Part shown: positions 27,490 to 36,490 of the stretch, one piece after another | Position numbering within the stretch: position 1 is the stretch's first letter | Layout: every line of letters starts with the position of its first letter | Source of the DNA: CAWAND01 sp963797485 | GTDB taxonomy: Bacteria; Chloroflexota; Anaerolineae; Anaerolineales; E44-bin32 | Length of the DNA stretch: 64,000 bases | Assembly: GCA_963797485.1 (NCBI GenBank) | Contig: CAWCPF010000003.1 | Location: forward strand, 248,001 to 312,000 | Direction: 5' to 3' | Position numbers and translations under genes: made by a program | Notes under the pieces: model-generated | Databases searched by the model: none | Told to the model about the DNA's origin: nothing | Seen by the model: the letters and a program-made list of their open reading frames with translations, nothing else

Positions 27490-27665
27490 CCGGGGGGCCA
27501 TCAGGCAGTACACTCGCCGGCAACCGAACTCTGGGTCGAAAGGATCTGCCGGCGCGGCCGTCAGATCCGGGCGGGGGAAGCCGGTGCCCGCAAGCTGGAA
27601 ATCCGGCGCTGTCCCGCAACTGTAGGTCGATCGCTGAAGCGATCGTCAAGCCAGGTTACCCGCCC
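27490..27665 (+). promoter_or_regulatory. Cobalamin (AdoCbl-type) riboswitch
   Basis: The core contains GGGGGAAGCCGGTG (27574-27586), CCGGCGCTGTCCCGCAACTG (27603-27622) and the B12 box AAGCCAGGTTACCCGCC (27648-27664), all close to the cobalamin riboswitch consensus. A peripheral hairpin (GATCGCTGAAGCGATC) lies between. The 5' boundary is estimated. It is followed by a terminator hairpin and the B12-type transport cassette. Confidence 0.9.
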
Positions 27666-27725
27666 CGACCCGGCGCCAGGCTCCCCTTCGCGGAAAGGGG
27701 GTAGCGCACGCAGCTTTGAAGTCGT

Positions 27726-27767
27726 GGGCTTTCCCCGCAATTGCGAATGGGAAGGCCCTTTACATTT
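27726..27767 (+). terminator. Terminator in the riboswitch expression platform
   Basis: Stem GGGCTTTCCC / GGGAAGGCCC (one G-U pair) with a loop that itself contains CGCAATTGCG, followed by TTTACATTT. Its position between the B12 box and the first gene fits transcriptional OFF control by bound cobalamin. Confidence 0.7.
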
Positions 27768-27795
27768 GTCGCCCCGGGCGATGGGAGTACACACG

Positions 27796-28875
27796 ATGAA
27801 CACACAACGCTCACGGTTGATAATCAGGCTTCGGGCGGGAGGCGCCGGGGCGATGCTGGGGGCGATCCTGGCCATGGGGGTGGCCACGCCGGGGCTGGCG
27901 GAGGCGGGGCTCAAGGGAGCGGTGGAGTGGCTTAGAAGCCAGCAGATGGCCGACGGGGGCTTCTCGAACGGGATGACCGCAGACAGCGATCCAGGCACAA
28001 CCGCCGATGTCGTGTTTGCGGCAGCCGCGGCCGGGGAAGACCCTGCCGGCTGGCAGGTTGACGGACAATCCCCATTCGACTACCTCGAGGCGCACGCGCC
28101 CGATCTCGCCTCAGCCGACCCCGGGCAGCTTGCCAAGCTCGTCCTGGCGCTCCAGGCTTCGGGCCGGGATCCGAGAGCATTCGCCGGCGCGAACTGGGTC
28201 GAGGCCTTGTCGGCCGGTTGGGACGCCGAAGCCGAGCGCTACGCCGGTGATGTGTATTCGGACGCGCTCGTCATTCTGGCGCTACATGCTGCCGGGGGAA
28301 GCCTTGAGGCGGCCGCCGCCGATGGCCTGGAGCGAGCCAGGCTGCCGGACGGCGCGTATGCCTTCAACGGCGACATAACCCCCGGATCGGGCAATTCCAA
28401 CACCACGGCGCTTGTCGTGCAGGCCCTGGTCGCATTGGCTGAACCGGCGGATGCCATCCAACCCTCGCTCGACTACTTTCGTTCGGTTCAAAACGCCGAC
28501 GCTGGCTGGACGTATCAGAAGCCAAGCCCGTATGGTGAGGCAACGGACGCCAATTCGACGGCGGTGGTGATCCAGGCATTGCTGGCCGCGGGTGAAGACA
28601 TGTCGGCTTGGGGAGATCCGGCTCAGGTCTTGCTCGGTTTGCAGCAGGCAAGCGGGGCGCTGGCTTTCAATGCCTCAACGCCGGGCGAAAATCTGCTTGC
28701 CACCGTCCAAGCCGTGCCCGCGCTGGCCGGGGTATCCTTAAGTCAGCTGCCGACCGCCTCCCAAAGGAGTTCCGACGTGGGTACACAGATTCCGCTGGTG
28801 GTTGTGGTGCTCGAGATTCTGGTCCTGCTCCTGGTGGGTGCGGCGATTGCCTACCGGCAATCCGACCGCAAGTAA
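27796..28875 (+). CDS. Exported prenyltransferase/squalene-oxidase-repeat protein, candidate surface cobalamin-binding protein
   Basis: 359 residues. A signal-like start (MNTQRSRLIIRLRAGGAGAMLGAILAM), then alpha-alpha repeats each containing a GG(F/A)xxG or NSNTTALVVQAL-type turn: QQMADGGFSNGM, DGAYAFNG, DAGWTYQKPSPYGEATDANSTAVVIQAL. A C-terminal membrane helix with a basic tail (about 330-359) anchors it. The same alpha6/alpha6 barrel forms the main domain of intrinsic factor and transcobalamin. Cobalamin riboswitch control and the ECF genes behind it make a B12 capture role likely; this is inference. GGGAG precedes ATG 27796. Confidence 0.8.
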   Translation: MNTQRSRLIIRLRAGGAGAMLGAILAMGVATPGLAEAGLKGAVEWLRSQQMADGGFSNGMTADSDPGTTADVVFAAAAAGEDPAGWQVDGQSPFDYLEAHAPDLASADPGQLAKLVLALQASGRDPRAFAGANWVEALSAGWDAEAERYAGDVYSDALVILALHAAGGSLEAAAADGLERARLPDGAYAFNGDITPGSGNSNTTALVVQALVALAEPADAIQPSLDYFRSVQNADAGWTYQKPSPYGEATDANSTAVVIQALLAAGEDMSAWGDPAQVLLGLQQASGALAFNASTPGENLLATVQAVPALAGVSLSQLPTASQRSSDVGTQIPLVVVVLEILVLLLVGAAIAYRQSDRK

Positions 28876-28959
28876 TCTCGGCCGGGGACGCGGGACATAG
28901 GCGCAAGCGCGACCGGGACAGTCTCGAGTCTTCATCCACGTCCGCACCCGGGGCCGTGG

Positions 28960-29922
28960 ATGGTGTGGACCGTGGCGGCGGCGGGGATCGCCCTGCTGTC
29001 CCGCAATCCGTGGCAGCTCATCGTGGTCGCCCTGGCGGCCCTGGGAGCACGCTGGCGGCATTCCGGCCACTCCCCGGGGCGTTCGCAGGCCGGGCTCTAT
29101 GCCGGGCTGATCCTCTTCCCCGCGGCCCTGAACTTCGCTCTCAGCCGCGTCGGGACAACCGTCTTGTGGCGCCTCCCGCTACCCTGGATCGGAGGTCCCC
29201 TGACCCTGGAGGCGCTGCTGTTCGGCTTGACGGCCGGCGTGCAGATCGCCGCCTTGCTGGCCGTCATGATGGCCTTCGGCGAGGCCGTGTCCAGCACCGA
29301 CCTGCTTCGCCGGCTTCCGCGCAGCCTGTATCCAGTAGGCCTGACGGCCTCCATCGGCCTGGGGTTTGCGCCGCAGGCTCGATCAGCCTTTCGACAAATC
29401 CGCGAGGCACAGGAGACGCGCGGTTACCGCCCCAAAGGCTGGCGTAATCTGCCTGATCTCGTCGTGCCGCTGGTTGTGGTTTCGCTGGAGAACGCGCTGG
29501 CGATGGGTGAGGCGATGGCCAGCCGAGGCTGGGGATCCATCGGTCTCTCGCGAGGCGTTCGCTGGTGGCTGACCGCCGGCTGGATGCTGCCGGCCGCCGG
29601 CCTGGTCTTGTGGCTGGCGGCACCGGCGTGGGGGTGGGCCAGCGCCCTGTTGCTGGCCGCCGGGGCGGTGTGTCTCCTGGTTTCGGGACGCGGTCTCCCC
29701 AGACCCACTCGCCTGCGCCCGGAAATCTGGAGTCTGGGCGCCAGCTTGGCCTGCGGCCTGTGCCTGGGAAGCCTGGCTGTTTACCTGGTGGTCACCCTGG
29801 TCCGCCCTGAGCTGCTCATCTACTACCCTTATCCGACCGCCGCCTGGCCAGCCTGGACGCCGGCGTTGCTCCTGGCGGCCACGCCTCTGGTGGCGGCGCC
29901 GCTCCTGCTGCCGGATGATTGA
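28960..29922 (+). CDS. ecfT: ECF transporter transmembrane (T) component
   Basis: 320 residues, with the coupling-helix motifs QETRGYRPKG and MASRGWGS that contact the ATPases. The core has five or six helices, and a C-terminal extension of about 70 residues adds two more, longer than usual EcfT. The ATG at 28960 lacks a clear ribosome site and the same frame reads SLHPRPHPGPW upstream, so the real start may be earlier (N-terminal HPR is common in EcfT). It overlaps the ATPase gene by eight bases. No substrate-binding S component is present in the locus. Confidence 0.87.
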   Translation: MVWTVAAAGIALLSRNPWQLIVVALAALGARWRHSGHSPGRSQAGLYAGLILFPAALNFALSRVGTTVLWRLPLPWIGGPLTLEALLFGLTAGVQIAALLAVMMAFGEAVSSTDLLRRLPRSLYPVGLTASIGLGFAPQARSAFRQIREAQETRGYRPKGWRNLPDLVVPLVVVSLENALAMGEAMASRGWGSIGLSRGVRWWLTAGWMLPAAGLVLWLAAPAWGWASALLLAAGAVCLLVSGRGLPRPTRLRPEIWSLGASLACGLCLGSLAVYLVVTLVRPELLIYYPYPTAAWPAWTPALLLAATPLVAAPLLLPDD

Positions 29923-31537
29923 CTTCCATCGGCTGACCTACTGGTACCCGGAGGCGGATCGGCCGGCCCTGGCCGATCTCAACCTGAGCGTTGAGCGCGG
30001 CGGATTGCTGGTGATCGCCGGTCGGTCCGGTTCGGGAAAGTCCTCGTTGTTGTGGTCGGTGAACGGGCTGATCCCTCATTTCTACGGGGGACGGTATGCC
30101 GGGGACGTGGAGGTGAACGGCCGAAGCGTGCGCCAGACCCGCCCGCAGGACCTGGCCGCCATGGTCGGGACGGTGTTCCAGGAGCCGGCGCGCCGGTTCG
30201 TGACCCGCTCGACGCTGGACGAAATCGCCTTCGGGCTCGAGATCGCCGGGACTGAGCCGGCGGTCATGCGGCGCCAGGTGGAGGCCGTGGTCGAGAGCCT
30301 GAACATTGGCGGCCTGCTCGACCGGCCGCTGGACCATATGTCAGGCGGGGAGCAGCAACGCGTCGCCCTGGCCGGCGCGCTGGCGCGCCAGCCCGACCTG
30401 CTGGTGCTGGACGAGCCGACCTCCCAGCTCGATCGGGCGGGCACGGCGGCGCTGCTCGACTGGCTGAACCAACGTCGCAGGCAAGGGGACGGGACCACTC
30501 TAGTCGTCGAGCATCGGCTGGAAGACCTCGCCCAGGCGGCGACCGATGCCATCTACCTGGACCCGGACGGGCGAATCGGATTGCATGGCGATGCCTTCAA
30601 GGTGCTGGCCGACATGCCCTACGGCCCTCCCTTGGTCATGACCGCGCGGCGCCTGGGTCTGCCCGCAGGACGTGATGGTGTCGATGAGCTGCGGCGGGCG
30701 CTCCAAGACGTGGCCGGAGAAGCCCCGCAGGGGCACGACCGGGATTCCGGGAATGTGGTGCTGGTAGGCAAGGGGTTGAGCGCCAGCTATGCCGGCGCGC
30801 CGGCCATCCGCCAGGTGGAGGTGGCCCTGGCTGAAGGCCGGGTGACGGCTTTCCTGGGCGAAAACGGGTCGGGCAAGACCACGCTGGTCCGTGCCCTGGT
30901 CGGCTTGATGCCCCTGGACGGCGGCGAAATCTGGTTCGAGGGGCGGCGTTTGGACAGCCACGCGCCGGCGCGGGCAGGGTCGGTCGGCTACGTGCCTCAG
31001 TGGCCCTCGGCCATGCTTTTCGCCGAAAGCGTTCGAGAGGAACTCGCCTTCACCCTGGCGCACCGAGAGGGTCCGGTCGTCGAGGGCTGGGGCATCGACG
31101 ATATGCTGGCGCGTCTGGAGCTGTCGACCGTGGCCGGGCGCTACCCGCGCGACCTGTCGGCCGGCCAGCGGCAGCGGGCGGCCCTGGCGGCGGTTCTGGT
31201 GGGTGGGCCGCGAGTGGTGCTGCTGGATGAGCCCAGCCTGGGCATGGATCCGGTGGCCAAGTCGCAGCTGGCCGGCATCGTGCGCGCCCTGGCCGGCCGC
31301 GGCGCGGCCCTTGCGGTCGCAACGCATGACGTCGAGCTGGCGGCGCAGATAGCCGATGAGGTGGTCGTGCTGCGCGCCGGGGCGGTCGAGGCCCAGGGGC
31401 CAACGCATGCCACTTTGTTTCGCTCGCCGGATACGCAAACGTCGCTGCAGCGATTGACCGAACGCCCGTGGCCGGCGACCACCGAGGAGGCAGTGCAGGC
31501 TTGTGAAGAATTTCACAAACCCATTCCCTACCCTTGA
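29915..31537 (+). CDS. ECF transporter fused A-A' ATPase
   Basis: 540 residues with two ABC ATPase domains in one chain. First: GRSGSGKSSLLW (Walker A), MSGGEQQRVALA (signature), LLVLDEPTSQLD (Walker B). Second: GENGSGKTTLVRA, LSAGQRQRAALA, VVLLDEPSLGMD. Both sites look catalytically complete. It energises the ECF complex with EcfT. Riboswitch control points to cobalamin or a precursor as substrate. Its last codons run into copy 5 of the palindrome and overlap the HD gene. Confidence 0.92.
   Translation: MIDFHRLTYWYPEADRPALADLNLSVERGGLLVIAGRSGSGKSSLLWSVNGLIPHFYGGRYAGDVEVNGRSVRQTRPQDLAAMVGTVFQEPARRFVTRSTLDEIAFGLEIAGTEPAVMRRQVEAVVESLNIGGLLDRPLDHMSGGEQQRVALAGALARQPDLLVLDEPTSQLDRAGTAALLDWLNQRRRQGDGTTLVVEHRLEDLAQAATDAIYLDPDGRIGLHGDAFKVLADMPYGPPLVMTARRLGLPAGRDGVDELRRALQDVAGEAPQGHDRDSGNVVLVGKGLSASYAGAPAIRQVEVALAEGRVTAFLGENGSGKTTLVRALVGLMPLDGGEIWFEGRRLDSHAPARAGSVGYVPQWPSAMLFAESVREELAFTLAHREGPVVEGWGIDDMLARLELSTVAGRYPRDLSAGQRQRAALAAVLVGGPRVVLLDEPSLGMDPVAKSQLAGIVRALAGRGAALAVATHDVELAAQIADEVVVLRAGAVEAQGPTHATLFRSPDTQTSLQRLTERPWPATTEEAVQACEEFHKPIPYP
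31501..31518. promoter_or_regulatory. Palindrome TTGTGA-N6-TCACAA, copy 5
   Basis: Perfect, and the only copy that matches the Rex consensus TTGTGAA-N4-TTCACAA completely. It spans the end of the ATPase gene and the GTG start of the HD gene. Confidence 0.5.
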
Positions 31538-32168
31538 TCAGGCGCGCGGCTGGTATCCAGAGCAGGACCCCGTGCATGGGTTTGACCATGTGCTGCGGGT
31601 GCTGGCATTGGCGCTCCGTTTGGGGGCCGAAGCGGGCGCCGATCTGGCGATTCTCCGGGCGGCGGCGCTGCTGCACGATGCCGCCGGTGCGGCGCCAGGC
31701 GAAGACCCGGGCAGTGGCGGACGTGCCACGCATGAACAGGCGTCGGCGGCATTTGCCCGGCAGGTCCTGGCCGAGGCGGGCTGGGAAGAAGCGCGCATCG
31801 AGGCCGTGGCCGATTGCATCCGGGCGCACCGATACCGCTCGGCCGAGGCCCCCGCAAGCCTCGAGGCCCGGATCTTGTTCGATGCCGATAAGTTGGACGT
31901 GCTGGGTGCTTTCGGCATCGCCCGCACGATTGGCTTCGCCCTGCAGGCCGGCCAGCCGATTTACGCGCCGCCCTCGGCGGCGTTTCTCGAATCTGGCCAA
32001 GGCGAACCCGGCGAGCCCCACAGCGCTTACCACGAATACCTGTTCAAGCTTCGGCATGTCGCCGACCGCCTGCACACGCCGGAAGCGCGCCGGCTGGCCG
32101 AAAAGCGCCAGACCTTGCTGAAGGCGTTCTTCGAAGCACTGGACGAAGAAGCCCGCGGCCCGGACTGA
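31503..32168 (+). CDS. HD-domain phosphohydrolase
   Basis: 221 residues. HD-superfamily metal motifs: HGFDHVLRV (first His), LHDAAG (HD pair), IRAHRY and LFDADKLDVLGAFGIAR (final Asp). Closest in layout to YedJ-type HD hydrolases acting on nucleotides or phosphorylated metabolites. The GTG start lies inside the palindrome and the reading frame overlaps the ATPase gene by 35 bases. A later start is possible but no good Met is near. Substrate unknown. Confidence 0.8.
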   Translation: MKNFTNPFPTLDQARGWYPEQDPVHGFDHVLRVLALALRLGAEAGADLAILRAAALLHDAAGAAPGEDPGSGGRATHEQASAAFARQVLAEAGWEEARIEAVADCIRAHRYRSAEAPASLEARILFDADKLDVLGAFGIARTIGFALQAGQPIYAPPSAAFLESGQGEPGEPHSAYHEYLFKLRHVADRLHTPEARRLAEKRQTLLKAFFEALDEEARGPD

Positions 32169-32215
32169 ACGGCCGATCGGCTGGGAGGGGCTCAATTGCC
32201 TGGCCGCCGGCGGGC

Positions 32216-32224
32216 TGGTATCAT
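32216..32224 (+). promoter_or_regulatory. Extended -10 promoter element (TGG-TATCAT)
   Basis: It ends 7 bases before the preferred GTG start of surE, implying leaderless transcription. No -35 found. Confidence 0.4.
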
Positions 32225-32231
32225 TCGCCGC

Positions 32232-33065
32232 GTGACCCCCCTTGACGCCAGCGAACCGCAGATTCTACTGACCAATGACGATGGCATCGAGTCGCCGGGT
32301 CTGTGGGCGGCGGCTGAGGCGCTTTCCAGCCTGGGCTACGTGACGGTGGCGGCGCCGCGCGAGCAGTCTTCCGGCAGCGGGCGCAGCAAACCCCAGATCT
32401 CCGACGGCGCCATTCGTGAAGACGACATGACTGTTGCCGGCCAGAATTGGCGCGTCTACGCGGTGGGTGGCAGCCCCGCCCAGTCGGTCCAGCACGCCGT
32501 ACTCGAACTGATGCCGCGCCCGCCGGATTTGATTGTGGCCGGGATCAACTACGGGGAGAACCTCACCACCAGCATCACCGTCTCGGGGACGGTTGGGGCG
32601 GCCATGGAGGGCGCCTCCATGGGCATCCCGGCGCTGGCCGTGTCCCTCGAGACCGAGCGCGAGTTTCACCTGTCCTATTCGCGGAGCATCGATTTCTCGG
32701 CTGCGGCCCACTTCACGGCCCTGTTCGGCCGGCTGCTGCTGGACGGCTTCCGCATCGACGATGTCGATCTGCTGAAGATCGACGTGCCCTCGGACGCCAC
32801 GGCCGAGACCCCCTGGAAGCTGGCCCGGCTTTCCCGCGGGCCCTACTATGTGCCCAAGGCGCCCGCTCGCCAAGAGTTGGATCAACCCGGCATCCTGGAC
32901 TATGAAGTCGTCGGGGACGTCTCAGACCACCAGCCCGGGACGGATGCATACGTGCTGCGGGTCGAACGACAGGTGGCGGTCAGCCCGCTGAGTCTCGACT
33001 TCACCTCGCGCGTGGCTTTCCCGGATCTTGATCGGCAGCTTCGACAGCGGCTGATGGCCGGGTAA
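32232..33065 (+). CDS. surE: 5'/3'-nucleotidase SurE
   Basis: About 277 residues. Metal-binding start ILLTNDDGIESPGLWA, then VAAPREQSSGSGRS, GSPAQSVQHAVLELM and IVAGINYGENLTTSITVSGTVGAAMEG with conserved Asn residues. SurE removes phosphate from nucleoside monophosphates and helps in stationary-phase survival. The GTG at 32232 gives MTPLDASEPQILLTNDDG; a TTG 12 codons upstream is possible but overlaps the -10 element. Confidence 0.9.
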   Translation: MTPLDASEPQILLTNDDGIESPGLWAAAEALSSLGYVTVAAPREQSSGSGRSKPQISDGAIREDDMTVAGQNWRVYAVGGSPAQSVQHAVLELMPRPPDLIVAGINYGENLTTSITVSGTVGAAMEGASMGIPALAVSLETEREFHLSYSRSIDFSAAAHFTALFGRLLLDGFRIDDVDLLKIDVPSDATAETPWKLARLSRGPYYVPKAPARQELDQPGILDYEVVGDVSDHQPGTDAYVLRVERQVAVSPLSLDFTSRVAFPDLDRQLRQRLMAG

Positions 33066-33109
33066 CCTCTCGGCCAAGCGCGGCCCAAGCGATTCTCCCG
33101 CGCGCCGAA

Positions 33110-33904
33110 CTAATCCCGCAGCGCCTCAAGCAGAGCCGGGTGAAGCCGGCCGTTCGTCGCCAGCACCGAAGTCGATGCCGGGGCCAGGCCCGGCTGACCG
33201 TCGACCTGAGTCACGATTCCGCCGGCCAGTTCCACCATCAACGCCCCGGCGGCCACATCCCAGGCGTTGGTCTGCAGCTCCCAATAACCGTCAAATCTCG
33301 CCGAAGCCACGTAGGCCAGGTCAAGCGCCGCCGAGCCCAGCCGCCGGACGCCCTGGGTGCGCAGGGCCAGGGTCGCGTAGTGGCCAAGATTGTTGTCCTG
33401 GGTCGTTCGAATGTCGTACGGGAACCCCGTCGCCAGCAGGCTATGATCGAGCGTCTCGGTCTTGGAGACCTGGATGAACTGCCCATTGAGCCAGGCACCC
33501 TGGCCGCGCTGCGCATGGAAAAGCTCCTGGCGCAGGGGATCAAAGATGACGCCCAGTTGAGTGCCGTCCGGGGTGCGAAAGGCCATCGACACGCAGAAGA
33601 CGGGCACGCTGTGCACAAAGTTGGTCGTGCCATCCAGCGGATCAATCAGCCAAAACACCTCGCCGGGTGCGCGGCCGCCCTCCTCCTCGGCCACAACTCC
33701 GTCGGTCGGGAAGGCCGTGCGCAGACTGTCGAGGATGGTTGCTTGGGACCTGAGGTCGAAAGTCGTCACCAGGTCGGTCAATTCCCCCTTGGTCCGGTAG
33801 GGATGCGGCTGGCCAAAGCCTTCCATCAAGATGGCGCCGGCGCGGCGCGCGGTAAGGCAGGCCCATTCAAGCCGTGCTTTCAGGTCGAGAGGCGGTTGGT
33901 TCAC
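33110..33904 (-). CDS. Inositol monophosphatase family protein
   Basis: 264 residues. Mg2+-dependent phosphatase with VVAEEEGG (metal Glu), WLIDPLDGTTNFVHSVP (metal Asp-Asp), GSAALDLAYVASARFDGYWE and NAWDVAAGALMVELAGG (metal Asp). All catalytic residues are present. Possible substrates are inositol-1-phosphate, fructose-1,6-bisphosphate or PAPS-type compounds. It is convergent with surE and lies just downstream of the membrane mannosyltransferase on the same strand. Confidence 0.92.
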   Translation of the reverse strand: MNQPPLDLKARLEWACLTARRAGAILMEGFGQPHPYRTKGELTDLVTTFDLRSQATILDSLRTAFPTDGVVAEEEGGRAPGEVFWLIDPLDGTTNFVHSVPVFCVSMAFRTPDGTQLGVIFDPLRQELFHAQRGQGAWLNGQFIQVSKTETLDHSLLATGFPYDIRTTQDNNLGHYATLALRTQGVRRLGSAALDLAYVASARFDGYWELQTNAWDVAAGALMVELAGGIVTQVDGQPGLAPASTSVLATNGRLHPALLEALRD

Positions 33905-33946
33905 GCTGGGACAGACTCCTTCCTCAGGGCCAGGGGGCGAGCGGGA

Positions 33947-35198
33947 TCACCCGATGAAAACGAAGAGAGCATACAGGGCGCTGAAGACCACTTGAAGCGT
34001 CAGGCTGAGAGTGAAATAGGCCAGGCGGACACGGCCTGATTGGCCTGCCAGCCAGTCACCCAGCACGATGAACCCCGGAAACAGAATCAGGACATAGCGC
34101 GCGATGGAGCGCCAGGCGGAGGCTTCGAAGGTGTGCACACCCGTGAACAGAGCCAGGTTGAGCGCCGTGTAGATGATCCAGTCGCCGCGCCGCCAGCGCG
34201 GGCGCACGAGCATGGCGATCAGCAGCCCCAGGAACAGCAACGCGCTCGGCCATTTCGATAATTGGCAGGAACTCGGGCTTGTGGACCAGCTGGGTTATGG
34301 CCAGCCAGGCGCCATTGAGGGGGCCGATCCAATTGAGCTTGGAGTAATCGCGCAGGATATCACTCATCGGCGGAAAACCGGCGCCCTGCCGCCAGATTTG
34401 AAACGCCAGTCCGCCGGCCCCGGCCATGCCGGCGGCCACCAGGGTCCCAGCCACCGCGCCGACACGGCGGCCGGCCGGGGTAGCGCGCCATTGTTTGAGC
34501 CCGATCCAGGCCAGCGACGCCGCCGACAGCACCCCTGGACCCCGCGCCAGGCTGGCAAGGAAAGCCGCCGGGGCGGCCCACCATCCCCGCGCCCGATAGG
34601 CGGCCAGAAACGCTGCCAGAGTAAGACACACAAACAGCGACTCGGTGAAAGGCGCCCACAAGAAGAAGGCGGTTGGATAGACGGCCGTAACCCAGACGGC
34701 ATTCCGGGCGGAGTCCCGACCCAGGGTCAGATCCACCAGCAGAAACAGGAAGACCAGGGCGCTGGCCGTAGCCAGCGTTGAAACGATCAGACCCCCGAGG
34801 ATGTAATCATGAACGAAAGCCCGCGTGACGGCGCTGACCAACCCGGCATAGAGCGGGTAATACACGCTTTCTCCGATCCCAACCTGAAAGTACCCCAGCC
34901 TGGCCAGGTTGAGATGATGAATGGCATCCCAACGGGCCCAGACCCCCAGCAAAGCCTGCCCGGCGGGGGTCGGATACCAGTGGAGCCCGGCGAACAGGGT
35001 CTCGCCCGGGTTGGGCCCGAGATCGAGGTGCGGCAAACTGACCAGCCAGGCGGCCGCCATGACCGCACCCAGGCCCAGCCGGGCGGCCAGGCTGATGCCC
35101 AGGCTGAGCCGGATGGCCTCGCGCCAGGGCAGCGCCTTGGGATTCGCGGGGGAAGCCTGGACGGCGGGCGGATCCATGGCAGCCTCTGGACGACCCAT
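33947..35198 (-). CDS. PIG-V-like membrane mannosyltransferase, frameshifted
   Basis: About 415 residues with roughly ten membrane segments. GT-C features are the early RWDAIHHLNLARLGY loop (Asp near the first luminal loop), YYPLYAGLVS and YPTAFFLWAPFTESLFV, the signature of PIG-V/GPI18-type mannosyltransferases that use polyprenyl-phosphate mannose. Near 34244 one extra base shifts the frame; the other frame gives ALLFLGLLIAMLVRPRWR and the closing membrane helices to 33947. The start could be ATG 35198 or 35177. It probably modifies a lipid or cell-wall glycan. Confidence 0.82.
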
Positions 35199-35249
35199 CT
35201 CAAGCCGAAGCCTGGGACCATGCCGGCATGCATGAGTGGCTCGGCGGGC

Positions 35250-36487
35250 TCATGCCGGTTCCCAGGTAGTCAAGACTTCGATGTGAAATGTGTGTGGGAA
35301 GAGATCGATGGGCAGAGCCTTGATCAATCGATAGCCGCCTTCGGTCAGGCTGTGCGCGTCGCGGCTCAGCGTGGCCGGATCGCAGGACACATATACGAGA
35401 CGCTGAGGTGCCAGGCGCAGGATCTCGACGATCACTTCCGGACCCAGGCCGCGCGCGGTGGATCGGCGACGATGGCATGCGGTCGGTCTGGGATGGCCGG
35501 CAAGGCGAGCTCTACGGGCGCCTCGTACAGTTCAACCGCATCAAATGATTCCAGGTTGACTTCGAAATCCAGGCAGGCTGCCGCGGAGGCCTCGACCGCC
35601 ACGATGGCCGCCCCGCGCTCGGCGGCGAAGGCGCTGAACAACCCGACCCCGGCGTACAGGTCGAACACCGTCTCTCCCGGCTCAGGATGCAGAGCCTCAA
35701 GGACCTCGTTGACTAGACCCGGTGTTGCCGATGGGTTGACCTGAAAGAAGGATCCGGCCGACACCTGGAACGTCCGCCCAAGGATCGTGTACTGCAACGG
35801 ATCGCCTCCGGCCAGGACCCACCGGCCGCCCTCGGTGACCCAGATCACACTGGCGGGGAGGCCGATTTCCATCTCCTGCGCGGGCGGTTCTTCCGCATGG
35901 AAAACGATCATGCTGTGCCCGACACCGTCGTCCTGGACTTCGATACGTTCCACGCCTGCGAGTGCGGCCACATCCAGACCGCGCCACAAGCGATCGACCT
36001 CTTGGCTGGCCAGGTGGCATTCCTCCAGGGCGAAGACGGACCGACTGTCGGCGGTGACGAAGCCCGGCCGGCCGTCGGGCGCCAGGTGGAGGCTTAGCCT
36101 GGCCCGGTAATTCCAGGGATCAGGAGAAGGCAGGGTTGGCCAAACCGGAGGATCGACCAGGCGTCCCAGACGTATGAGTTGATCGCGGACAACCTGCGCT
36201 TTGGCCAGCAGCTGGGCTGGGTACGACATATGTTGGTAGTGACAACCGCCGCATGTCTGATAGTGGCGGCAGCGAGGTTCCACGCGTTGGGCGGACGGTG
36301 CCTCGACGGCGAGGAGCCGGGCCCGGGCCCATCGCTTGTGCACTTCGACCGGTTCAACCCGCACCCGTTCGCCGGCGATGCCGTAGGGCACGAAGACCAC
36401 CCGGCCCTCGGAATCGCGGCCAAAAGCCTCGCCCCCGTAGGCATAGTCGGTCAGGGTCAGCGCAAAGGGCGCGGCAGGATTGGTCAT
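35250..36487 (-). CDS. rlmD: 23S rRNA (uracil-5-)-methyltransferase RlmD/RumA-like, frameshifted
   Basis: About 412 residues. N-terminal TRAM-like region (GGEAFGRDSEGRVVFVPYGIAGE), an iron-sulfur cluster motif CRHYQTCGGCHYQ, then the SAM domain with FFQVNPSATPGLVN, VFDLYAGVGLFSAFAA and DPPR. After a break near 35449-35457 (one base missing in a gcgcgcg run), EVIVEILRLAPQRLVYVSCDPATLSRD follows, containing the catalytic Cys. All catalytic parts are present across the two frames. It methylates a uracil to m5U in 23S rRNA or tRNA; the exact target is not decided. Confidence 0.88.
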
Positions 36488-36490
36488 GCG

